DNA of 60,979 nt from a virus. Position 1 is the first letter of the stretch. Each line of letters begins with the position of its first letter. Shown here one piece after another: positions 23,545 through 31,770 of this stretch. A program made the translations under genes and the position numbers. The stretch covers positions 1 to 60,979 of IMG/VR virus record IMGVR_UViG_3300044638_007105; one strand, written 5' to 3'. The notes below the pieces were generated by a model. It was not told the origin of the DNA. It ran no database searches and saw only the letters and a program-made list of their open reading frames with translations.

Positions 23545-26061
23545 TTACTTACCTTTATCTTCCTTTTTTTTAGAATTTTTAGGTTTTTTGATATCAACTT
23601 TAACATCTTCAATTTTGGTATTGTAAGAAATTGTGATTGTATCACCAATACTAAGTTCACCCTCGAGTACTTTTTCAGAAATTGGGTCTTCTACGTACTT
23701 TTGGATTGCTCTATTTAAAGGACGTGCTCCATATTTTTCGTCATAACCTTTTTCAACCAAATACTCTTTTAAAGTATCTTCAATTTTAAGGACATAACCC
23801 ATTTCTTTAACACGACCAACTACTTCACTTAAAGGAATATCGACAATTCTCTTAATATTTTCTTTGTCAAGTGATTTGAAAACAATAACATCGTCGATAC
23901 GATTTAAAAATTCAGGTGAAAAGGCCTTCTTTAATGAATCTTGTATCACACCTTCAGCTATTTCATCGTGAGCATTATTTTTAGATTGAGTACCAAAACC
24001 CACACCAGTTCCAAACTCTTGAAGTTTACGAGCTCCTACGTTTGAAGTCATAATGATAAGACAGTTTTTAAAATCAACTTTACGACCTAAACCATCACTT
24101 AAATGACCATCATCAAATACTTGAAGTAAAACATTAAAAACATCTGGATGTGCTTTTTCAACTTCATCTAAAAGAATTACCGAAAATGGTTTTCTTCTAA
24201 TTTTTTCAGTCAACTGACCACCTTCTTCATACCCAACATAACCTGGAGGAGCCCCGATTAATTTAGATACCGTGTGTTTTTCCATATACTCAGACATGTC
24301 AACACGAATTAAAGATTCAGGAGAACCAAAAATACTTTCAGCTAACATTTTAGCTAAGTGAGTTTTACCTACACCTGTTGGACCTAGAAACATAAAAGAA
24401 CCTATCGGTTTCTTTTGGTTTTTAATACCTACACGATTACGTTTAATTGCTTTAGTAATTTTATCGATAGCATTATCTTGACCAATAACTTTAGTCTTAA
24501 TTTCCTTATCCATGTTACGGAGTTTTTCATTTTCACTTTGTGAAACTTTAGTAACAGGAATACCTGTAACCATAGAAACAACTTTGGCAACATCATCTTC
24601 ATTAACAGTAGGTCTTACTCTATCAAGATTTTTGGCCCACTCATTAGTGGAATGTTCTAAATCATCTTGTAAATGTTTTTCTTCATCACGAAGTTTTGCT
24701 GCGTCTTCATAACGTTGTTGTTTTACAACTTCAATTTTTTGACGACCTACTTCAGTTATTTTTTCTTCAAGGTCAATAATTTCTTGTGGGGGTTTAATAT
24801 GAACTTGCATTCTAGCCCCAACCTCATCTAAAATATCTATAGCTTTATCAGGTTGTTCACGGTCACTAATATAACGGTCAGCTAAATTAACACAAGCCTC
24901 AATAGCTTCAGTTGTATAATTCACCTTGTGATGGTCTTCATACTTATTCTTAATGTTGTTAAGAATTATAAGTGTTTCATCTTTAGAAGGTGGATCAACC
25001 ACTACCATTTGAAAACGTCTAGCCAAAGCTCCATCTTTTTCAATATTCTCACGATATTCGTCAAGGGTTGTTGCCCCAATACATTGAACTTCTCCACGAG
25101 CCAAAGCTGGTTTTAAAATATTAGAAGCGTCTAGAGAACCTGAAGCATTACCCGCTCCAACCATTGTGTGAATTTCATCAATAAAAAGAATAACATCATC
25201 GGCTTTTTCAAGTTCTTGCATGATACCTTTCATTCTTTCTTCAAATTGACCCCGATATTTGGTTCCAGCAACTAAAGATGCTAAATCCAAACTTACAACA
25301 CGTTTGTCAAAAAGAATACGAGGACATTTCCTCTCAACAATTTTAAGAGCTAACCCCTCAACGATTGCGGTTTTACCCACACCAGGTTCACCAATAAGAA
25401 TTGGATTGTTCTTTTTACGTCTTGAAAGAATTTGTGACACTCTCTCAATCTCATCTTCCCTTCCAATAATTGGGTCTATCTGACCTTCAGAGGCAAGTTT
25501 TGTAATGTCTCGACCAAAATTGTCAAGTACTGGGGTTGTTGATTTACCTTGAGCAGCTTTTTTAGCTTTTTTACCCAAGTCGTCGATTTCTTCAAAGTCT
25601 CCTGTCATATTCATTATTTTTTGTTTCTTTAAATGTAATAAAGTTTCTTTAAAAGTTCTATAGGTAATACCCTGATTTCCTAAAACTTTTGTACCGTCTA
25701 ACGATTTATTTTTTAAAATAGATAAAAACAAATGTTCCACACCAATAGAATCATCACGTAATTTATCAGATTCAAGTTCAGCGGAACTGATAGCGTTTTT
25801 TGATGACTCACTAAAAGGTACTATTTTTAGTTCTACAATATTAGGATTTTTTATTTTAAATCTCAAGTAACCTTCTAATTTTTCCATCAAATCGTCAACA
25901 TCAGAACCCATGGCCTCTAACACCTCAATTACTTGATTATCATCAAGGTTTAAAATAGAAAGTAATAGATGTTCGGGTTTTATTTTGTTTTCACCAAATC
26001 TTACTGATTCTTTAAAAGCCTCTTTCATTATAGCTTTTAAATTAGGCGTCATTTTTTTCAT
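23545..26061 (-). CDS. clpC: ClpC-like AAA+ unfoldase
   Basis: An 838-aa protein with full ClpC layout: two N-terminal Clp repeats (about 5-150), AAA domain 1 (GEPGVGKT, Walker B ILFIDEIHT), a short middle region with a UVR-type sequence (QRYEDAAKLRDEEKHL), AAA domain 2 (GPTGVGKT, VILLDEVEKA) and a D2-small domain. The loop GTGVGFGTQ in domain 2 corresponds to the VGF/IGF loop that docks ClpP, so it may lend specificity to host ClpP; no ClpP gene is present here. The start at 26061 follows an AGGA ribosome site and restores the usual N-terminus; 26124 would add an unrelated lead. Confidence 0.9.
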   Translation of the reverse strand: MKKMTPNLKAIMKEAFKESVRFGENKIKPEHLLLSILNLDDNQVIEVLEAMGSDVDDLMEKLEGYLRFKIKNPNIVELKIVPFSESSKNAISSAELESDKLRDDSIGVEHLFLSILKNKSLDGTKVLGNQGITYRTFKETLLHLKKQKIMNMTGDFEEIDDLGKKAKKAAQGKSTTPVLDNFGRDITKLASEGQIDPIIGREDEIERVSQILSRRKKNNPILIGEPGVGKTAIVEGLALKIVERKCPRILFDKRVVSLDLASLVAGTKYRGQFEERMKGIMQELEKADDVILFIDEIHTMVGAGNASGSLDASNILKPALARGEVQCIGATTLDEYRENIEKDGALARRFQMVVVDPPSKDETLIILNNIKNKYEDHHKVNYTTEAIEACVNLADRYISDREQPDKAIDILDEVGARMQVHIKPPQEIIDLEEKITEVGRQKIEVVKQQRYEDAAKLRDEEKHLQDDLEHSTNEWAKNLDRVRPTVNEDDVAKVVSMVTGIPVTKVSQSENEKLRNMDKEIKTKVIGQDNAIDKITKAIKRNRVGIKNQKKPIGSFMFLGPTGVGKTHLAKMLAESIFGSPESLIRVDMSEYMEKHTVSKLIGAPPGYVGYEEGGQLTEKIRRKPFSVILLDEVEKAHPDVFNVLLQVFDDGHLSDGLGRKVDFKNCLIIMTSNVGARKLQEFGTGVGFGTQSKNNAHDEIAEGVIQDSLKKAFSPEFLNRIDDVIVFKSLDKENIKRIVDIPLSEVVGRVKEMGYVLKIEDTLKEYLVEKGYDEKYGARPLNRAIQKYVEDPISEKVLEGELSIGDTITISYNTKIEDVKVDIKKPKNSKKKEDKGK

Positions 26062-26171
26062 TTTCCTAACTTTATTTAAATGAAATATATTTAAAAATAA
26101 GGGAAAGAAAAGTTTACAGAACAATTCCCTTTTATTGGTAAAATTATTAGTTTTAAATAAAAATTAGACAT

Positions 26172-26363
26172 ATGTTATACAAAAAACTTACACTTTGGAT
26201 TAAAGACAATGGTTCTGTAATCGCTTTAGAATATCACAGGGTTATGGTGACAGTATCTGGTGATTACATGATACTTTCACTTCATAATGATGATAGTACA
26301 GAAGTTACTACTGAGGTACACCATTTAAGTACCATAAAGAATTGGAAAACTTACATTAATTAA
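26172..26363 (+). CDS. Small hypothetical protein
   Basis: A 63-aa beta-rich protein (MLYKKLTLWIKDNGSVIALE). Its stop overlaps the next start by one base (TAATG), so it is coupled to the KTSC gene. Divergent from the ClpC-like gene. No motif recognised. Confidence 0.6.
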   Translation: MLYKKLTLWIKDNGSVIALEYHRVMVTVSGDYMILSLHNDDSTEVTTEVHHLSTIKNWKTYIN

Positions 26364-26683
26364 TGTTTATAGAAAGAAATGAAAAAGACGGGGTAATTTC
26401 CTGTCTTTTTAAATCATCCAATATCTTGGCATCAGATTATAATCAAGAAAAAAAAGAATTAACTATAATCTTTAACGCAGGACGTAGATATACATATTCT
26501 GATGTTAATCACAAAGATTACCATCGTTTTGAAATGGCTGAGAGTCAAGGTCAATTTTTCAATAAGTACATTAAAAAGTACCCAACAAAGAAAAATAGTG
26601 ATATTAACCCAGCAGAATTGTTAAACAGAGTAACAGAAATTTTAAATGAGCAAAATAGAACAACAATACCTAAATCTTCTTAA
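26363..26683 (+). CDS. KTSC-domain protein
   Basis: A 106-aa protein with a KTSC-type domain: SSNILASDYNQEKKELTIIF, then GRRYTYSDV and FFNKYIKKYP. KTSC domains are small beta-rich folds often linked to RNA metabolism, with no defined reaction. The last 38 bases overlap, in another frame, the remnant thymidylate synthase start at 26646, which suggests an original KTSC-thyA gene overlap. Confidence 0.75.
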   Translation: MFIERNEKDGVISCLFKSSNILASDYNQEKKELTIIFNAGRRYTYSDVNHKDYHRFEMAESQGQFFNKYIKKYPTKKNSDINPAELLNRVTEILNEQNRTTIPKSS

Positions 26684-26720
26684 AGATATCTTAGAAAATG
26701 GAACAAGAAAAAATGGATGA
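26646..26720 (+). pseudogene. thyA: Remnant of a thymidylate synthase start
   Basis: A 24-codon frame reading MSKIEQQYLNLLKDILENGT and then RKNG-stop. It aligns with the start of the intact thyA at 27597 (MNKLDLDYQNLLRDILENGT). The two are similar as protein but differ at many third positions, so it is not a recent copy. It stops where ThyA would continue. It is best read as the original 5' end of thyA, cut off when the GIY-YIG endonuclease gene and a second thyA start were introduced. Confidence 0.7.
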
Positions 26721-26895
26721 AAAATACTTAGAAGATAACATGGATATGATATTTGGTACTGAATGTATAAACGGTAGTTTTAGTGTAAATCTTCGTAAAA
26801 AATTAGAAAATAATGTAGTAGAAAAAGATGATAGAACATATTTATCTAATAAAGAAAAATATGGTAATATACAAGACTACAAATTTGGTGAATGA
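26698..26895 (+). CDS. Small acidic ORF between thyA remnant and endonuclease
   Basis: A 65-aa frame (MEQEKMDEKYLEDNMDMIFG) overlapping the thyA remnant and the endonuclease start in other frames. It may be a genuine small gene or a by-product of the rearranged junction. No motif. Low confidence. Confidence 0.35.
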   Translation: MEQEKMDEKYLEDNMDMIFGTECINGSFSVNLRKKLENNVVEKDDRTYLSNKEKYGNIQDYKFGE

Positions 26896-27604
26896 TAAAA
26901 TCTATATCGGACAAGACAAAAACAATAACCCAAATTATTTAGGTTCTGGTAAAAAATTAAAAAGAGCTATTAAAAAATACGGTAAAAATAATTTTTTAAA
27001 AGAGGTTATTGAAATTTGTGATAGTGAAGAGTTACTAAATGAAAGGGAGATTTTTTGGATATCTTATTATAAATCAACAGATAGAAAAACAGGTTATAAC
27101 ATAAGTGACGGTAGTAAAGAAGGTGATAGAAGATTAGGGTATAATTCTCTTATAAAAAAAGGTAGGTATAAAACTTGGTTAGAAAAATACGGTAAAGAGG
27201 AGGCTGATAGAAAACATCATGAATGGAAACAAAAAATATCCGATTATCAAAAAATAAAAATGTTAAATGGTTGGTCTCACACTGAAGAGGTTAGAAAAAA
27301 AATCTCAGAAGCACAAAAAGGTAAAATTCTTACTCAAGAAACAAGAGATAAGATGAGAAAACCAAAACCAAATGGGTTTTCAGAAACCATATCAAAAATT
27401 AAAAAAGGTGTGCCTTTAGGACCTTCAAAAAGAAGAAAACCGGTTGACCAATTTGATTTAAAATGGAATTATATTAAAACTTGGGAGAGTATAAGTAAAG
27501 TTGAACAAGAGTTGAGAATTTATAACATAAACGCGGTCTGTAAAGATAAACAAGATACTGCCGGTGGGTATAGATGGAAATATAGTATAAAAGAAAATGA
27601 ATAA
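26861..27604 (+). CDS. GIY-YIG homing endonuclease
   Basis: A 247-aa endonuclease. The GIY-YIG fold is at the start: VIYKTTNLVNDKIYIGQ (the IY...YIG pair), then KYGKNNFLKEVIE and a NEREIFWI segment with the catalytic Glu. Next are NUMOD3-like DNA-binding motifs (EEVRKKISEAQKGK, TRDKMRKPK) and a C-terminal NUMOD1-like helix-turn-helix (YIKTWESISKVEQEL). The ATG at 26861 opens directly at the domain. It overlaps the start of thyA by eight bases, so it is a free-standing homing gene at the very 5' end of its presumed target. Confidence 0.9.
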   Translation: MVIYKTTNLVNDKIYIGQDKNNNPNYLGSGKKLKRAIKKYGKNNFLKEVIEICDSEELLNEREIFWISYYKSTDRKTGYNISDGSKEGDRRLGYNSLIKKGRYKTWLEKYGKEEADRKHHEWKQKISDYQKIKMLNGWSHTEEVRKKISEAQKGKILTQETRDKMRKPKPNGFSETISKIKKGVPLGPSKRRKPVDQFDLKWNYIKTWESISKVEQELRIYNINAVCKDKQDTAGGYRWKYSIKENE

Positions 27605-28841
27605 ATTAGATTTAGATTACCAAAACCTATTAAGAGATATATTAGAGAATGGTACAAAAAAAGAAACTAGAAATGGTGGCACTATCTCAGTATTTGGAAG
27701 ACAACTCCGACATGATTTTCGGGACGGATTTCCTCTACTCACCACCAAGCGAATGGCTTTTAAAGCGATTGTCACCGAGTTATTATGGTTTCTTAGAGGA
27801 GACACAAACATCAAATACTTAGTTGACAACAATTGTCATATTTGGGATGGTGATGCTTATAAGAACTTTGAAAAGAGATATTATAAAGAGATTTTTAATT
27901 ATGAAACGGGTTCTCATAATAGATTAATGAGTTTAGATGAATTCATACTCAATATCAAAACAAATGATGAGTTTGCTAATAAGTGGGGTGATTTAGGTCC
28001 AATTTATGGTAAGCAATGGAGAAGTTGGGAAGGTGTAATAAAAAAACAATTAACATCTATAAGCTATGAAATGAATTGGGGTAGTCTTGACCAAATCACA
28101 AACCTAATCAATGACCTTAAAACAAATCCAGACTCAAGACGATTAATGGTTAATGCTTGGAATGTAGGTGAATTAGACCAAATGGTACTTCCACCTTGTC
28201 ATTATGGATTTCAAGTTTATACAAGAGAGTTGAGTTTAGAAGAGAGAAAACAAATCTTCGATGACAGAGGCTATGTTTGTGATTTATGGCCTTTTAATGG
28301 TGATTGGCACGGTGAGTATGATGGTTTTGGAATACCTAGTAGAGCAATCTCATTAATGTGGAATCAACGTTCAGTAGATACATTCTTAGGTTTACCATTC
28401 AACATTGCTTCTTATGGATTGTTATTAGAGATAATCGCTAAAGCAGTCAACATGATTCCTGATGAATTGATTGGTAATTTAGGTGATGTACATTTATATT
28501 CAAATCATGTTGAACAAGCTAAGGAACAGATTGGTAGAGATTATTCAGTTGGAGAAAGATTAGAATTTTTATCTGAAAAAAAACCTGACTTTAATCCTGA
28601 AACCGCTTTTGGTATTACAAAACACATTGATAGTTATTGTCATTATGTTATTGACGATTACAGTATTCCTAGAAGAACAAGGGAACCTTATCCACTACCT
28701 AAACTAAATATTAATTCAGGTAACGAAAATTGGCATCTATTAGATATTGATGATATTATAAATTCTTTAGATAATGAACTAACTTTTAAATTAGAAAACT
28801 ATCAATCACACCCTAAAATATCAGCACCTTTAAGTAATTAA
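27597..28841 (+). CDS. thyA: Thymidylate synthase
   Basis: A 414-aa enzyme making dTMP from dUMP with methylene-tetrahydrofolate. Catalytic Cys201 lies in VLPPCHYGFQVY. Other family motifs are PLLTTKR, ELLWFLRGDTN, SRRLMVNAWNV, LPFNIASYGLLLE and GDVHLYSNH. It is about 150 residues longer than classic ThyA because of insertions near residues 85-125 and 208-245 and a longer C-terminus. The N-terminus repeats the sequence of the remnant at 26646. It supports DNA synthesis in the infected cell. Confidence 0.95.
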   Translation: MNKLDLDYQNLLRDILENGTKKETRNGGTISVFGRQLRHDFRDGFPLLTTKRMAFKAIVTELLWFLRGDTNIKYLVDNNCHIWDGDAYKNFEKRYYKEIFNYETGSHNRLMSLDEFILNIKTNDEFANKWGDLGPIYGKQWRSWEGVIKKQLTSISYEMNWGSLDQITNLINDLKTNPDSRRLMVNAWNVGELDQMVLPPCHYGFQVYTRELSLEERKQIFDDRGYVCDLWPFNGDWHGEYDGFGIPSRAISLMWNQRSVDTFLGLPFNIASYGLLLEIIAKAVNMIPDELIGNLGDVHLYSNHVEQAKEQIGRDYSVGERLEFLSEKKPDFNPETAFGITKHIDSYCHYVIDDYSIPRRTREPYPLPKLNINSGNENWHLLDIDDIINSLDNELTFKLENYQSHPKISAPLSN

Positions 28842-28844
28842 ATT

Positions 28845-29165
28845 ATGTCAAAAAGAAGAGCAAAATACCAAAAAATAATTAAAGAATGGAATGAAGCTAC
28901 ACCACAAGAAATATGGGAAGGCATCAGAGACAATTTTACTTTTGGTTTCATAGGTGCAACACTTGTTGTATTTATAGCATTAAAAATAGATATAGCCGTT
29001 TTAGTTGGTTACTTATCTTATTACATGTTTATGGGTAAAATAGTAAACAGACCTAAATATGTAACTGATTTAGGACAACTTATAGTATTCCCAGTACCAT
29101 CCGCTTTAGGGGCATTTACTGGTTATAAACTATCATACGCTTTAATTCAACTTTTAACTTATTAA
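28845..29165 (+). CDS. Small membrane protein
   Basis: A 106-aa protein with a basic, amphipathic N-terminus (KRRAKYQKIIKEW) and two or three membrane segments (about residues 32-62 and 75-103). Its layout fits a holin or other inner-membrane protein. It starts four bases after thyA, so it is probably on the same transcript. Confidence 0.6.
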   Translation: MSKRRAKYQKIIKEWNEATPQEIWEGIRDNFTFGFIGATLVVFIALKIDIAVLVGYLSYYMFMGKIVNRPKYVTDLGQLIVFPVPSALGAFTGYKLSYALIQLLTY

Positions 29166-29176
29166 AAATATAAAAT

Positions 29177-29380
29177 ATGGAAAATAAAAAATACGAGGCT
29201 GGTTCAGTTAATACAGCTGAAATTAAAGAAACAATAAAATCAATTGAGGTATTAACTTCTCAGTATAAAAAAAGAAGATTAAATACTGAAAACTACATTA
29301 AGTTAATACACGAAAATTTGTCTAACTTAACAAATCAAAGAAACTATAGGGAATATTTAAATAAAATCGGACAAAATTAA
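29177..29380 (+). CDS. Small hypothetical coiled-coil protein
   Basis: A 67-aa, basic, helical protein (EIKETIKSIEVLTSQYKKRR). No family. It is part of a closely spaced run from thyA onward, with 11 bases to the previous gene and one base to the next. Confidence 0.6.
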   Translation: MENKKYEAGSVNTAEIKETIKSIEVLTSQYKKRRLNTENYIKLIHENLSNLTNQRNYREYLNKIGQN

Positions 29381-29381
29381 T

Positions 29382-29618
29382 ATGTTCATACAAATTTTAC
29401 CTGACGAATTAATAGAGGAGTTCAGAGCTCCTTGGAAACAACAATTGATTAAAAATCTACACATAGATTATGCGACTAATGCGATACATGGTTGGTTTGA
29501 AGACAAAGAAGTTATTATTTTTAGATTTAAAGATTATGGTTGGGTTATGGATAATAGAAATTCTGGGTATAAAATATCAAATGGTGGTGCCGGAATTTTA
29601 ATTTGTGTAAAAACTTAA
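29382..29618 (+). CDS. Small hypothetical protein
   Basis: A 78-aa alpha/beta protein starting MFIQILPDELIEEF, with YATNAIHGWFEDKEVIIFRF and a Gly-rich SNGGAGIL turn. No motif is recognised. It ends one base before the late-type box of the next gene. Confidence 0.55.
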   Translation: MFIQILPDELIEEFRAPWKQQLIKNLHIDYATNAIHGWFEDKEVIIFRFKDYGWVMDNRNSGYKISNGGAGILICVKT

Positions 29619-29626
29619 ATATTTAT
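29619..29626 (+). promoter_or_regulatory. Putative late promoter box ATATTTAT
   Basis: The box ends four bases before the ATG at 29631. Confidence 0.5.
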
Positions 29627-29630
29627 AATT

Positions 29631-29882
29631 ATGAAAAAAATTTATTATCTAATCATATTTTTAGGGTTTTATAGTTGTACACCTAAGTACAAAGAATTAT
29701 TTGACCTAAAATATAAAGAACATGAGTCTTTGAAGAAAAAATACGAAAGTTTACATTACGAGTACATAACAATAAAAGACGAAAAAGAATACTTAAGAGA
29801 CCAATGTAGAGTTTTCTATATGGAAAAAGAAAACCTTAACTTTAAAATAGATTCTTTGAAAAAAGTTATATCAGGAAAATAA
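29631..29882 (+). CDS. Predicted lipoprotein with coiled coil, o-spanin candidate
   Basis: An 83-aa protein with a lipoprotein signal (KK, hydrophobic core, lipobox GFYSC, Cys16) and a long coiled coil (KYKEHESLKKKYESLHYEY). A late-type promoter, a small outer-membrane lipoprotein and a coiled coil together fit an o-spanin that links to an inner-membrane partner at lysis. A partner could be the C-terminally anchored coiled-coil protein at 47074 or the one at 10041; neither is adjacent, so this is a suggestion. Confidence 0.65.
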   Translation: MKKIYYLIIFLGFYSCTPKYKELFDLKYKEHESLKKKYESLHYEYITIKDEKEYLRDQCRVFYMEKENLNFKIDSLKKVISGK

Positions 29883-29958
29883 AAAAGATATTATTATATT
29901 TGAAAAAAATTGGTGATGCTCAAATAAGAATGATGTTACATTCTGGTTGGGGTAAGTT

Positions 29959-30291
29959 TTAAATTTGTTGATAAACTTTAACGTCATATATTGTTAAACA
30001 AGGTCTGTCATCAGCAGTAACTTCAGATTTTGTTTTATAAAAAAATACAGGACCTTCCGTATAGGCAATATATCGAAGGTCTTTTGTTTGCTCATCATAA
30101 CCTAAAAATAAAACTTTAATATCTTCATATCCGTATTTAGTTAATATTTTTTTAACCAAATACTTTAAATCAGCACCAGTACATTCTATTGATTCTAACT
30201 TAGTTGCAATATCCTCAATATTAAAGTCGTTGATACGAGTTTCAATTAATTTCTTAAGTTGATGTTCTTTTAGTATGATTTTTCTCTTCAT
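29959..30291 (-). CDS. Hypothetical protein with tag-like N-terminus
   Basis: A 110-aa protein. The start at 30291 is used; an upstream in-frame ATG at 30384 would overlap the HNH gene. The N-terminus, KIILKEHQLKKLIETR, offers sites at L7-K-E9 and L15-I-E17. The mature part is alpha/beta (DIKVLFLGYDEQTKDLRYIA). The late box at 30921 lies before the HNH gene ahead of it, as if the HNH gene had inserted between this gene and its promoter. Confidence 0.6.
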   Translation of the reverse strand: MKRKIILKEHQLKKLIETRINDFNIEDIATKLESIECTGADLKYLVKKILTKYGYEDIKVLFLGYDEQTKDLRYIAYTEGPVFFYKTKSEVTADDRPCLTIYDVKVYQQI

Positions 30292-30295
30292 TTTA

Positions 30296-30892
30296 TTACA
30301 ATAATCTGTTTCTTTTGATATTACGATTAACCTTACTACAAAGTGGCTGTAAATTTGTGTAATGAAATAATTGTAATAACTCATCTTTAGTCTTTACCGA
30401 AGATAAGGGTGTGATATAATCTATATCCCAACCGTAATTTAACTCACCGTTATATAAACCGTAATTATCCCAAGACATCCAATCTTCAAATTTAGATTCT
30501 AAATGTCTTTTAAAATCTTCAAATGAACAACCTAAAATTTGATTTGCTTTTACTTGTGAAGTGTATTTTTTTCTTTTAAGACTTTGTTTAACCTGATTTT
30601 TTATTTTAATGGATAATTTAAACAAGGGATTATTTTTTCTTTTTAGTTTTTGATACTCTACACTATTTTTTACTATTTTTTCTTTATTACTTGAATAATA
30701 CTTTTCCCAGTAATTTGAATTATTGTCCTTCCATAACTTATTATATTCAGTCAACTTATCTTTATTTATTTTTTTATAAGTTTTTTGGTAATTTTTTCTT
30801 TTTTCTTTATATTCAGGGTCATTTTTTTTACTAAGATAATGTTGTTTTCTTTTTTCTAAAATATCTTTTTTATTTCTTTCGTAGTAAGTCAT
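30296..30892 (-). CDS. HNH endonuclease, possibly inactive
   Basis: A 198-aa homing-type protein: a very basic repeated N-terminal helix region (Tyr/Lys-rich, about 1-90), then a domain with WDIDYITPL and HYTNLQPLCSKVNRN. In active relatives such as the gene at 56955 the first motif is WHVDHIKP. Here the residue before P is preceded by D-Y-I instead of D-H-I, so a key His is Tyr and the enzyme may be weak or dead. A late-type box lies 28 bases upstream of the start. Confidence 0.75.
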   Translation of the reverse strand: MTYYERNKKDILEKRKQHYLSKKNDPEYKEKRKNYQKTYKKINKDKLTEYNKLWKDNNSNYWEKYYSSNKEKIVKNSVEYQKLKRKNNPLFKLSIKIKNQVKQSLKRKKYTSQVKANQILGCSFEDFKRHLESKFEDWMSWDNYGLYNGELNYGWDIDYITPLSSVKTKDELLQLFHYTNLQPLCSKVNRNIKRNRLL

Positions 30893-30920
30893 AAAATAAT
30901 CTTCTTTTTCATTCTTTTTA

Positions 30921-30928
30921 ATAAATAT
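30921..30928 (-). promoter_or_regulatory. Putative late promoter box (minus)
   Basis: ATAAATAT on the plus strand (ATATTTAT on minus), 28 bases before the HNH start at 30892; five bases from the plus-strand box for the divergent gene. Confidence 0.45.
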
Positions 30929-30933
30929 CTCGA

Positions 30934-30941
30934 ATATTTAT
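30934..30941 (+). promoter_or_regulatory. Putative late promoter box ATATTTAT
   Basis: The box ends seven bases before the ATG at 30949. Confidence 0.45.
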
Positions 30942-30948
30942 AATGTAG

Positions 30949-31770
30949 ATGAAAAAGGCTACACAAATAAAAGAAATTAGTAAAGTTACTAAAAGTGATA
31001 GGTATGTAGATTTAACAGGTTTTAAAATGCAAGATGATTTAAATCCTAAAATTTGGGATAAAAATCAAAAATTACGTCCTGAAATTAGAAAAAACTTACT
31101 TAAAATTGCTGACGATTATATTGAAAGTTTAGAAATTGAAAATCTTGACATTGATGACGTTACTTTTACAGGTAGTTTAGCGAATTATAATTGGTCACAA
31201 TACTCTGATGTTGATTTACACATTCTTATTGATTATAAGGAAATCCCTGTCGATGAGACCTTAGTTCAAGATTTTTTAAAATCTAAAAGTACGGCATGGA
31301 ATCAAAATCATGATATAAAAATTTATGGTTATGATGTTGAACTTTACGTTCAGGATATATCAGAAGAACATGTTTCAACTGGTGTTTATTCCATTTTAAA
31401 AAATGAATGGATAGTACAACCTGAAAAAAAAGTTATCACTGTTGATGATAAAAACGTAAGGCTAAAAGCTAATCGTATAATGGATTCAATTGATGATTTA
31501 TACGATGAAATGAAAAAATCAAAAAATTACGACGATGTTGTAATTAAATCAGATAAAATAAAAGATAAAATTAAAAAAATGCGTCAAGCTGGTTTAGATG
31601 AGGCAGGTGAATTTTCAGTAGAAAACATGGTCTTTAAAGTATTAAGACGTAATGGTATGTTGGAAAGACTTTCTGATATCAAAACTGTGGCTTACGATAA
31701 ATCTGTTACGTTAGAAAATAACAGATATTTATATAAAAAAATATTAAAAAATGGCATGTCGTTGTTATAA
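30949..31770 (+). CDS. Nucleotidyltransferase-fold protein
   Basis: A 273-aa protein with a Pol-beta-type nucleotidyltransferase core: FTGSLANYNWSQYSDVDLHILID (the G-S helix with two catalytic acids in DVD), then a third acidic strand (YDVELYVQD) as in MNT/ANT-type enzymes. Substrate unknown. The N-terminus, MKKATQIKEISK, has a weak tag-like I-K-E at 7-9. Late-type promoter. Its end overlaps the next gene by 20 bases, so it is cotranscribed with the Cys-rich proteins. Confidence 0.75.
   Translation: MKKATQIKEISKVTKSDRYVDLTGFKMQDDLNPKIWDKNQKLRPEIRKNLLKIADDYIESLEIENLDIDDVTFTGSLANYNWSQYSDVDLHILIDYKEIPVDETLVQDFLKSKSTAWNQNHDIKIYGYDVELYVQDISEEHVSTGVYSILKNEWIVQPEKKVITVDDKNVRLKANRIMDSIDDLYDEMKKSKNYDDVVIKSDKIKDKIKKMRQAGLDEAGEFSVENMVFKVLRRNGMLERLSDIKTVAYDKSVTLENNRYLYKKILKNGMSLL

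Noticed and set aside
26099-26131. AAGGGAA...TTCCCTT inverted repeat between the ClpC-like gene and the gene at 26172
   Set aside because: Short stem with a 19-base loop upstream of both divergent genes; not a convincing terminator or operator.
26720-27604. Group I intron in thyA, as in T4 td
   Set aside because: The downstream thyA is complete with its own start and overlaps the endonuclease stop, and I could not make out intron core pairings or a joined exon reading frame.
29895-29962. A 20-codon frame after a TATATTTG box
   Set aside because: Too short, no ribosome site, and it overlaps the end of the convergent gene; possibly debris from a lost gene.
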